From: Okapia johnstoni
Lineage: Eukaryota > Chordata > Mammalia > Artiodactyla > Giraffidae
Assembly: GCA_024291935.2 (NCBI GenBank)
Contig: CM044308.1
Span: forward strand, 120,802,501-120,866,500
DNA: 64,000 nt
Reading direction: 5' to 3'
Shown here: one piece after another, positions 44,401 to 56,400 of the stretch
How positions within the stretch are numbered: position 1 is the stretch's first letter
Layout: every line of letters starts with the position of its first letter
Made by a program: the position numbers and the translations under genes
The notes under the pieces: model-generated
Seen by the model: only the letters and a program-made list of their open reading frames with translations
Told to the model about the DNA's origin: nothing
Database searches by the model: none

Positions 44401-47400
44401 CTTATTGTCTTTTTTTTCAGTACCATACTGGCAGGTTGTATTCAGGGAGAATTTTTTAATGGACTAAGTACAGATTTAAAACAAAAAACCCCCCAACTTT
44501 CCATTTAATGTTGGGTGAAGTCTTTACATTTCCCCCCATCTATGTGATTCTCTTTGGCTTTGATGTCATGTATAACTTTGGTCTAACTACATAAAAACAA
44601 GAGTAATGAAAATAGAAGCAGAGGGAAGTCACTTAGACTGTTTTATTCGTTTATAAAATGAAGGGTTCAGATGAGAGAATCTTCATTGTTTTTGTGTTTC
44701 TCAACATTGCATTGATATCCTTTTTCCTTTTTTGTCCCCGCTTAATCTATAGCCCTGGCTTCCCTTGTGGCTCAGCTGGTAAAGAATCTGCCTGCAATGT
44801 GGGAGACCTGTGTTTGATCCCTGGGTTGGGAAGATCCCCTGGAGAAGGGAAAGGCTACCCCACTCCAGTATTCTGGCCTGGAGAATTCCATGGACTGTAT
44901 AGTCCATGGGATCACAAAGAGTTGGACATGACTGAGCGACTTTCACTTCACAAGCCCACTGACTTGTTAATAAGTAAATACTTCCCCTAGGTATTATCAC
45001 AAAATATTCTCTTCAGTTCTTCAAGGAGGGGTAACATTCTAATCTCAAACCGCTGTTTTTCCTATATTTTAAAAACAGGTTTTGGACTTAGCTGGCAGTC
45101 CAGTGGTGAAGGTCCACGCTTCCACTGCAGGGGGCACTGGTTCTATCCCTGGTGTAGGAAGACCCCACATCCACATGCCATAAGCGTGAACAAAAACCAA
45201 AACAAAAGTTTTTAAACTGTGGTTAAATACACATAACACAAAATTTACCATTTTAACCACTTAAAATGTGGACTCAAAATAGAACTCAGCAGCCTTATGT
45301 ACATTCTCATCATTGTGCAACCATCACTACCATCCATCTCCAGAGCTTCATCGCTGCTAAACAAACTCTGCATATGTTAAACAATGACCCCCTATTTCCT
45401 GCACTCCCTGTCTTTAAAAATCTGTTTAAAATTCTGTTTGTTCTCTGAAATATTTTCCAAATAGAAGTATGGGCATATTACTTAAAGGGGAAATGGAAAA
45501 ACTTTTTAAAGACTTTTTGGAAGCAGTGATGTACATATAAATGCAGCAGTTGTGTGAAAGTGGGAAGTCCTGAATTTTAGCATTTGCCAATTTTCCTGTC
45601 GTGTATTTTTCCACCCTATCTGATTTCAGGTTACCAGCATGATGTCACAGAAAGTGGAGCTGGAAAGACATGCAGTAGTAGCATGTGATATATTCCTACT
45701 GTATAGATATGATAGGCCTCAAGAGCATAGATGAGTAAAATATAGTAAAACTAGGAAATTGTGGGGTTTGTGTATATATTTGTTTTCAATAATTTAATTG
45801 TACATTTAATAATTTAATTTTTAGTGATGCTCCTATTTAACAATTGGCTTACAAGAATTCCTAAAAATTTAGCTGGCTCCATCATGCCATTGATTGGAAG
45901 CATACTCTTTGGTATCTTATTAAAATATAAATTACTTAAAAGAAGGAACACTTCTTTTAGGTACTGTTTGGTGGATTTTAGTACCTTGTGGACCCCCAGG
46001 CAATATATGAAGCCATAGCTGAAACCACTCTCTTGAGGAGAAGACTTTGTAAAATGGACTATGGGATTATGCCAGTTAAATTTAAGCAGAGCTAAACTGT
46101 CAAGTTGAAAAACATATAGGCTCCCTGGAGTAGGAAATGGCAACCCACTTCAGTATTCTTGCCTGGAAAATTCCATTGACAGAGGAGTCTGGCGAGTTAC
46201 AGTCCATAGGGTTGCAAACAGTCAGACACAACTGAGTGAATGAACACACACACACACACACACACACACAGTCAGATGTATTGCTGTGACAGAAAAAATT
46301 GAATTGCATTTTATCCATGGAAGTTTCTGTTCTCCAGAGATTCTAACAAAATGGGAAATCATATGAATTTAGCATGATTTATCTTAAGTGAATGGAAGTT
46401 AGCTAGTTCCTAGAGATTATCTAGAGCATCTTCCAAAGGCTCATAAACTACATGTAAGATTATTCATTCAAGAATATTGTATTAAGTTAATAAAGTAAAG
46501 GCAATAATTCACATAATTCTTTACCATTATTTTTAAAGTGAAAATATAATGTTTCTAGTTCAGATTGATGTCAAAAATCTTGTTCCCTGGTATTTCTTAA
46601 AAATTAGAATATAGGTATCTTATATATCAGATAATATTTACTATATGAAAGAACTAATTAATAAATGACTGAAAATATAAACGGAAAAAAAAAAAAAGAA
46701 AAACATAGGCTTAAGAATATGAGGTTAAGGGCTCCTAGAATAGAGATTTTATTTTAAGGTAGCCCTGGCGTAACAAATCCCATAATCCTAAGAATTTTGT
46801 AGTAACTATTAGGTTAGTTTAAAACATTAGTTTTAAAAAGTTTTATTTAAAGTTATGCTTTAGAATGTTGTATAAGACCTCAAATTATACATAAAGCTAC
46901 AGAATTGTGGCCTATTCCAATAATTAAATCAGGTCTTCAGTGCTTAGCGCCTTTGCTTAATTGATTTATCCTCCTCCCACTTCCTCCCCCTACTCTCCAT
47001 CCACATGTAAAGGAAAAGTTAATTCTTGAGCATATTTTAATATGGGAAATTATACCAATAGGAATTTCTTTACATATATACATATATTAATACATATATA
47101 ATAATTATTAGTATGCTTAAAGAAGTCTAATTATTGATAGATTTAATCATGACAGCTAATGTAACAAGTATATAAGACAAATGAAATACCTCCATTTTTG
47201 GAAAACATTTTAAATACTTTTTAGACAAAGAACTAATACATTTGTTTTTCTGACTCAGCAACTCCTTGATGTTAGCGGTGCAAATCAGACTGATTCCTGG
47301 GAAATCTTTTAAAACAAAAACTGACTTTTTTCCCTTCTATTTCTACTCTAAAAGTTTTTGGTTGTAAAAATAGAATGTTATTAATTGAAAAGTTTTCCGA

Positions 47401-50400
47401 TCAAATTTAGGCCAATGATGAAAAATTATTAGTGATGGAAGATTTAGTTTATCTCTTTCTGAACTTTGTTCAATAATGACAGCTTCTGACTTTCGAAGCA
47501 TTTTAACTTCTGAGAACTTTTTTTTCTTATTCTACATTCCAAAGTAGAACCCTTGGTTTACTTTTTATATAATAAAAATATCTGTATAGCACTTCTCATT
47601 AGATCTGAGAACTACTTTTTGTTGGTTTTACCCCTCCCATTAAGGCTTTACATTTTCAAGAAGCAATCTTTAGTCCAGAGCTTAAGTTGACAGAAAGGGC
47701 TGAACTGTCTCCCCAAAGCAGTCTCCTCAGCTGTGGGCTAGGAATGGGAGACCTTCCCTGAGGAAATCACTTTTACCTTTCACAGTAAACTCAAAGGACC
47801 ACGGTTGTTTCCCTGATAAATTCAAGGCAGTACATGCTTTAAGATCTTGTAAAAGATGTAGAAGTCCCCCAAATTAAGAATAATTTGTAGATTATGTCAC
47901 ATTCAGAGATAAACCACTTTTAACAATGATATATATGCTTCCCAATTTTTCCATATGAACACACATGTATTTTACAGTCTATGGCAGTTTTCCCCCTTAG
48001 AAGTTTACTGCAGATCAAGGTTCCACACTAGTACCCAGGTTAAATAAATTGTGGTTATTTGGCCTGCTGTGCCATTATTATATCGTATGTAGCTTTTCTT
48101 GTATAATTTATGTCTCTTTAAGCCTTCTAGTTTTGAAAAACTGCCTGTGTGGCAACATATTCCTATAGTTCTCAATTGGTGGGTAATATGATGGAAGTTT
48201 AATGATACTTTACTATTTCCCTATTTTCAAAATTAGGATATATAGGAGTAAAAATATAAAGAGAAAAGAAAGAATAGCTATAGTATCATGTTTTGTGAAA
48301 CGTCTTTTGGTTCGTGAACTAATGTTTTTTTTTTTAAGAAATATCTTTTTAACAGAATATTTTATTAAAAGATTTTCTGATAGTATTTCTAACAGTAGAG
48401 TATAACAGTTACATTATTAAGGATTACATTCATAGAATCCTTTTGTGTTGGAAGTTTGGTCACAGAATATTGGAGAGATTATACCCATAGTAAAGGAAAT
48501 TTGTGGCTCCTCTTTTTTTTTTTAACCTGTAAACAAGAATTATTGAGTCTAGATGTGTAAACAACTGTGGAAGCCTCTGAAATTGTGAAAGAATATAGAT
48601 ACCTTTAGGGCAATGGTTAAATAAGAGGGGAGAAATCCTAGCAGTCATGATATTCTCTGAGGAAGATGATGATACACTATTAAATTTGTTACATGGACTG
48701 TTTGTATAAAATTATTCTAAGTTTAGATTGATTAGAAATACTGTCTGTTTATAAGTAATAAAGTTATAACTACATGTACACATGCCTATAGAGATAAAGC
48801 ATTTTTTAAGCCTTGTCTGTTAACATTAATTTAGCATGTAAAACATTAATTTGTCACTTTATGGTACTCTTTTTTTCTCTTATAGCACATAGCACTTGCT
48901 AGCAGATAAGAAATATTGTACTTTACTGTTTCTTACAAAAATTATACAATTAAAATTTCGGGGGAACTGTGTAAAAGTTCACATTAAAATCAGATTTTAT
49001 ATAAAATTGGGAAAGCACTGTGAATGTTCAATTTTTACTGCTTACATGAAATAATGGAATGCCAGGATTCTATAGGAGTATGGTTTTAACTATTCTACCT
49101 CCTTAACTGACTTGACTTTGTCCTTTCCTCTTTTCTCTCTTACTGAAGAAAACCAACTCATTCTTGTCAAGTGGTACCCCAATTAACTGGCCAAAGCACT
49201 CATCTGAGTCAGTATATTTCAAGTACTATCTGGAAGACATTTTGTGTAGGGCTTCCACTTTTCTCCCACCTTCTATCTCTCATTTTTATCACATTTCTAG
49301 TTGTTTTATTCTTGTACAACTTTTTTTTTTTAAAAAAACAGCTTTATTGAGCTATAATTCACATACCACAGAATTCACTCTTTTAAAGTAGATACTTTAG
49401 TGGTTTTTAGTATGTTTAGTTTATTGTAATTTTTAGCAGTTTAGTATATTGTATGGCCATCATCACAATAAATATTTGAGTATTTTCATAACCTCAAAAA
49501 GAAACCCATACCCATTAGCTGTTTCTCCCCATTGACAACCACTTCCCCGTCCCCTGGCCAGCTTCCAGTAACTACTAATCTACTTCCTGTCTCTATACTC
49601 TACAGATTTGCCGTCTGAACATTTCATATAAATGGAATCACACAATATGTGGCCTTTTATATCTGGTTTAGCATTTTTATACAAGTTGAAATATAGTTGA
49701 TGTACAGTTTTTCAGGTGGAGAGCAAAGTGATTCAGTTATACAATGCACACATATATATACACACAAAAATATGTGTCTATGTGTGTATATATTTTTCAA
49801 ATTCTTTTCCATTATAGGTTATTACCAGATACTGAGTATAGTTCCCTGTGCTATACAGTTGATCCTGTTGTTTATCTATTTTATACATAATAGTCAGTCA
49901 GTGAGTTCAATCGCTCAGTTGTGTCTGACTCTTTGCGACCCCATGGACTGCAGCACGTCAGGCTTCCCTGTCCATCACCAGCTCCTGGAGCTAGCTCAAA
50001 CTCATGTCCAGAGAGTCAGTGATGCCATCCAACCACCTCATCTGCTGTCGTCCCCTGTTCCTCCTCCTGCCTTCTATCTTTTCCAGCATCAGGGTCTTAT
50101 CCAGTGAGTCAGTTCTTCACATCAGGTGATCACAGTACTGGAGTTTCAGCTTCAGCATCAATCAGTCCTTTCAATGAATATTCAGGACTGATTTCCTTAA
50201 GGATTGATTGGTTTCATCTTGCAGTCCAAGGGACTCTCAAGAGTCTTCTTCTATGCCACGGTTCAAAAGCATCAATTCTTTGGCGTTCAGCTTTCTTTAC
50301 AGTCCAACTCTCACATCCGTACATGACTACTGGAAAAACCATAGTTTTGACTAGACGGACCTTTGTCAGCAAAGTGATATCTCTGCTTTTTAATATGCTG

Positions 50401-53400
50401 TCTAGGTTGGTCATACCTTTTCTTTCAAGGAGCAAGCGTCTTTTAATTTTGTGGCTTCAGTCACCATCTGCAATGATTTTGGAGCCCAAGAAAATAAAGT
50501 ATTTTACTGTTTCCATTGTTTCCCCATCTATTTGCCATGAAGTGATGGGACCAGATGCCATGATCTTAGTTTTTTGAATGTTGAGTTTTAAGCCAACTTT
50601 TTCACTCTCCTCTTTCACTTTCATCAAGAGGCTGTTTAGTTCTTCTTCACTTTCTGCCATAAGGGTGGTATTATCTGCATATCTGAGGTTATTGATATTT
50701 CTGCCTGCTATCTTGATACCAGCTTGTGCTTCATCCAGCCCAGCATTTCTCATGGTGTACTCTTCATATAAGTTAAATAAGCAGGGTGACAATATACAGC
50801 CATGAAGTACTCCTTTCCCAATTTGGAACCAGTCTGTTCCATGTCCGGTTCTAACTGTTGCTTCTTGACCTGCATACAGATTTCTCAGGAGGTAGGTAAG
50901 GTGGTCTGGTATTCCCATCTCTGTAAGAATTTTGCACAGTTTGTTGTGATCCACACAGTCAAAGGCTTTGGCATGGTCAATAAAGCAGAAGTAGATGTTT
51001 TTCTGGAACTCTCTTGCTTTTTCGATGATCCAGCAGATGTTGGCAATTTGATCTCTGATTCGTCTGCCTTTTCTAAATCCAGCTTGAACATCTGGAAGTT
51101 CACGGTTCATGTACTGTTGAATACATAATACATACATAATAGTATGTATCTGTTAATCCCCAATTCCCAGTTTATCCCTCTCTCACCGCATTTCGCCTTT
51201 GGTAAGCATAAATTGATTTTCCATATCTGTGAGTCTGCTTCTGTTTTGTAAATAACTTCATTTGTATTGTTTTTCTTTAAGATTTCCACATGTAAGTGAT
51301 ATTGTATGATGTTTGTCATTCTCTTTCTGACTTCACTTAGTGTGAAAATCTATAGATCCATCCATGATGCGGCAGATGGCATTATTTCATTTTTTTTATA
51401 GATGAGTGGTAGTCCATTGTATACATATACCATATCTTTATCCATTCACCTGTGGACGGACATTTAGGTTGCTTTTATGTCTTGGCTATTGTAAATAGTG
51501 AATATTGGGGTGCATTTATCTTTTTAAATTGGAGTTTTCTCCAGATATATGCCCAGAAGTGGGATTGCTGGATTATATAGTAACTCTATTTTTAGTTCTT
51601 TGAGGAACTTCCATACTGTTCTCCATAGTGGCTACACCAGTTTACATTGCTACTAACAGTGTAGGAGGGTCTTTTCTCTCCACATCCTCTCCATCATTTA
51701 TTATTTATAGACTTTTTAATGATGGGCATTCTGACCAGTGTGAGGTGATACCTCATAGTTTTGATTTGCATTTCTCTAATAATTAGTGATGTGGAGCATC
51801 TTTTCATGTGCCTCTTGGCCATCTGTATGTCTTCTTTGCAGAAATGTCTATTTAAGTCTTCTGCCTATTTTTTGACTGGGTTTTTGTTTGATATTGAGTT
51901 GTATGAGTTGTTTATGTATTTTGGCAATAATTAAGCCCTTATTGGTCCCATTGTTTGCAAATATTTTCTCCCATCCTATAGATGGTCTTTTTGTTTTGTT
52001 TATGATTTCCTTTGCTGTGCAAAAGCTAATAATTTTGAGTAGGTACCATTTGTTTATTTTTGCTTTTATTTCCACTGCCTTGGGAGACTGACCTAAGGAA
52101 ACAGTGGCATGATTTATGTCAGAGAATGGTTTGCCTCTATTCTCTTCTAGGAGTTTTATGGTGTTGTGTCTTATATTTAAGTCTTTAAGCCATTTTGAGT
52201 TTATTTTTGTGTATGGTGTGAGGGAGTGTTCTAAGTTCATTGATTTACATGCAGCTGTCCAGCTTTCCCAACACCACTTGCTGAAGAGACTGTCTTTTCT
52301 CCATTATATACCACATCTTCTTTATCGATTCATCTACTGATGGACATTTAAGTTGCTCCCATGTCTGGACTGTTGTAAATAGTGCTGCTATGACCATTGG
52401 GGTGCATGTATCTTTTCAAATTAGAGTTTTCATCTTTTCTGGCTATCACTTAGCATGTTTTAAAGGTTCATCCTGGTTGTAGCATGAATCAGTACTTCAT
52501 TCCTTTTTACTGCTGAATAATATTTCATTGTATGGCCATACCACATTTTCTTATTTATTTGATCAGTTAATAGTTTAGTGTTTCCTTTTGGCTGTTATGA
52601 TCATATTCCTATAACATTCAGGTACAAGTTTTTGTATGGACATTTGCTTTCATTTCACTTGGGTATATACCTAAGACGGGAATTCCTGGGCACATGGTAA
52701 CCCTATGTTTAATATTTTGAGGAACTACTACATTGTTTTCCAAAGCAGTTGTACCATATTATACATTCTCAGTTTTTTGAGTTTTTTAAAAAAGTTGTAA
52801 AATATGTAAGATAAAATTTAAAAATATGTAAGATAAAATTAATCATTTTTTCCATTTTAAAGTGTGCAGTTCCATGGTTTTAGTACATTTACATCATTGT
52901 GCAGCTATCACCACCATCCATCTCCAGAACTTGATTTCATCTTTCTAAATTGAAACTGCATCCATTAAATAATAACTCCCCATTTCCCCTTCTTCCCAAC
53001 CCTTGGCAACCACCATTCTACCTTCTGTCTCTATGAACTTGACTACTCTAGTTACCTCATATACACAATTTTCCAGACTACACATTTGGTATCATCTATT
53101 ATTTCTTTGCCCCTACCAAACGTACTACTAAGTTTTCTTAACTTTTCTTTAATAATATCTCTTTTCTGCCCTTTTCCTACTTCTGCTGCTCATGATGTAG
53201 TCTTGATCACTAATTGTAGAATTAACAGTCCTTAAATTAGATTTTTTGTTCTGACTCATTCCTGTTAGAATTATCTTTATTTATCATTTCCATCATCAAA
53301 AGCTTAGCAAAAAATCTCCAGGGAAGAAAGGAGTAGAGGGCCATGAACTGAGCCTCTGCCTGTAGCCATGAGGTAGGGTCCACAAAGGAAATATTTGAAA

Positions 53401-56400
53401 AGTGAGATGATAATCAAGATAGTATAGTTCTATGGAAATCAAGAGTTCATTTTAAGAAGATTAGAATAGGAAGGAAATAAGGAGAGGCAAAAAGAGGGCT
53501 ATCAAAACTATAGGGCAAGTCTGACTTTTTGATTGTTATAGGGTGTAGAAAGAAGGTAACCCTCCTAACTATTAGTGGGAATGTAAATTGGTACAGTCAC
53601 TATGGAGAACAGTATGGAGGTTCCTTAATAAACTAAGAATAGATCTCCCATATGACCCTGCAATCCCACTCCTGGGCATATGTCCAGAGAAAAACATAAT
53701 CCAAAAGGGTGCATGCACCCCAGGGTTCACTGCAGCACTGTTTACAGTAGTCAAGACAGAAGCAACCAAAATGCCCATGGACAGAGGAGTGGATAAAGAA
53801 GACATGGTACATATATACAATAGAATATTACTTGGCCATCAAAAAGAATGAAATATTGCTATTTGCAGCAACATGGATGGACATAGAGATTGTCGTATTG
53901 AGGGAAGGAAGTCAGACAGAGAAGAAGAAATACCCTATGACATCCCTTATATATGGAATCTAAAAAGACATGATATAAGTGAGCTTATTTACAAAACATA
54001 ACAGATACACAGACTTAGAGAACAAACTTATGGTTGCCAAGGGGAAGGATGGGCAGAAGGGATAGTTAGGGAGTTTGGAATGGACTTGTATACACTGCTA
54101 TGTTTAAAATGGATAACCAACAAGGACCTAATGTATAGCACATGAAACTCTGCTCAATGTTATGTGTCAGCCTGGATAGGTGGGGAGAATGGATACATGT
54201 ATATGTATGACTGAATCCCTTCAATCATGTATGACTGTTCACCTGAAATTATCACAACATTGTTAATTGGCTATACCCCAATAGAAAATAAAACATTTAA
54301 AAAATTTATAGGACAAGTCTGACTTTTTGATTGTTTAAAATAATTTGGCAAAGGATTGTAGTCTATGGGCTATTAAACTGAGGAAGTATATTATTATAGG
54401 ACCTAAAAGATTGGTGGCAAATGGAGTGAGAAAAATGACACTGGTTTTGAAACAAGAGTCAAGAGGAGTTATTTTCCTCTCAGTGTAGGGACAATCTATG
54501 TATATTTGAAGTCTGTATAAAGGGAGATATGAAAAGGTTATTGAAATATAAGAATTTTAAGGTTCTGGAGGATATGGGGAGGAGACAATAATAGTGTTGG
54601 GATCTGAGTAAGGATCAGAGTAGATGTTTTCATTTTCAGGTGAAAAGGCAGGAATAGAAACTCCCAGGTGTTTTCTGTCTTCTCAGTGAAGTAGTTGAGG
54701 TGAGATCTTGTGCCAAGAATGAGTGCATGGGAACTGGTAGGGATGGAGAAGTTTGGAATACCTAGTATTAGAGAGTTTGGTAAAGAACCACGAAGGAATG
54801 AGAATTATTAAGTGGCAGAAATGTCACTTTTGAACTGTCACAGTTGAAATGTCTTTTAGGGAATAGTGGTTGTTTACATTGAAAATGAATTTGAAAATCT
54901 AATAAATAGTTGCTTGAGTTGGCATGCATTTTGTATATAGTGAGGTGTGCCTTGAATTGGTACTCATAGATACTTTAGCCCCATGACAGTGTATTTAAGA
55001 ATTTTATGATAAGTGGTTTCAAGTTGTCTTTTCTATAAGAACAAATCAAAATAGTTCCTTTAATCACCTTCTGAATAACATTTAGAATTGTATCTTAGAA
55101 GTACTGTGTAATTATTGTGAACTATACATCAAATATTATGTATCTAATGTAACATTATTTGCTGTTTAATATTGCTATTTTGTGTGTGTGTGTGAGAGAG
55201 AAAGGTTATTTCTGTACCTAGGCTTTAAATTCCTTGAGAATAGTATCTAGGTCTTATAATTCTCTCTTTCTTCCCCTCCTCCCATTCTCTGTCACATAGT
55301 TGCATGATTTTTATAGTGTTCTATTAAATGGATAGTAGTATATGTTGTATATATTTTAATTCTTAAAAGAAGCTTTATTTTTCCTTTCCAGATTTAATAT
55401 ATATTAATTTTTTTCCTAATGTAGAAAAATCCAGTTACACTTTTAAAGGAATTGTCAGCAATAAAGTCTCGATATCAAACTTTGCATGTTCGCTTTAAAC
55501 CAATTGCTGTGGAGCAGAAAGAGACTAAGAGCCGCATTTGTGCTACCTTCAATAAGACTATGACCTTGATACAAGAACTGCAGAAGGAAACAGACCTGGA
55601 GGTAATGCTTTCTGTTGATTGGCTGGATTTGTAGAATTTTAAATCTGAATTTCTCATTGAAAGATAAATCCCCAGTAACTCTCATTTTGAAATTTAGCAG
55701 TGTGAACTATTGATAAAGAATGAGATTTTCTTCATTCCCTGAAGTATAAGATCTCTTATTTCCTTTTATTTTAAAATGAGCATGTGGACTTGACATGGTT
55801 AGTGAAGGGGCATGCTTTCTTGGATTATGTAGCAACAGCAGAAGAAAAAACTTGCTAACACTTATTAAAGCTACCAGTTCTGCTGGTTCCTATAGGAACT
55901 AATGAGACTGAGAAATCTAGATAGCATCTATACCAGTGACTGTTTTTTCATTCTCCTTTTCTTCAGTTGGGATGATTAGCTTGGGTAGGTCTAACCTTCA
56001 TTCCTGGTCCTTCATTCCCCACCCTCTTCTCATCTAGTATAAGAATCTTTCTAACTGTGAGGCTCTGTCACTGATGTGTAAAACTCTACAGATATGTTGG
56101 AGTAGGAAAAAGAATATGAGCTGCTAACCTAGGCACTAAGATCTTGAACAGCCAATTGAAGAGTTTGGCAGCATTTTCATTTACTATTAAGCAAAGTTGG
56201 GGGCTTTTGAAAGAAAAAGTAGCCTAATGTAGATGAAATCATAGAGTTGAATTTAATTATCTGGACAAAAGATGTCCAATAGGTTTTAATTTCTGGTGCT
56301 TACTCCAGTCAGTTAACTGGTAATAACTGCTTAGAATGCTGTTTAAGGAGCTGTGCCTGGGCACGGCCAAAAAGTTATCTGCTGTGGAGTGTTGATAGGG

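Noticed and set aside
48419..48435. GGATTACATTCA matches 12 bases expected in SKA2 exon 2
   Set aside because: The match ends there. Neither flank encodes the rest of the peptide, and there is no AG/GT pair at the right distance.
49321..49335. Poly-T/poly-A junction as a possible processed pseudogene end
   Set aside because: The following sequence is the reversed 3' end of an old L1, not a gene copy.
50578..51128. Plus-strand frames across 50.6-51.1 kb
   Set aside because: They are antisense to the BovB reverse transcriptase and carry no independent signal.
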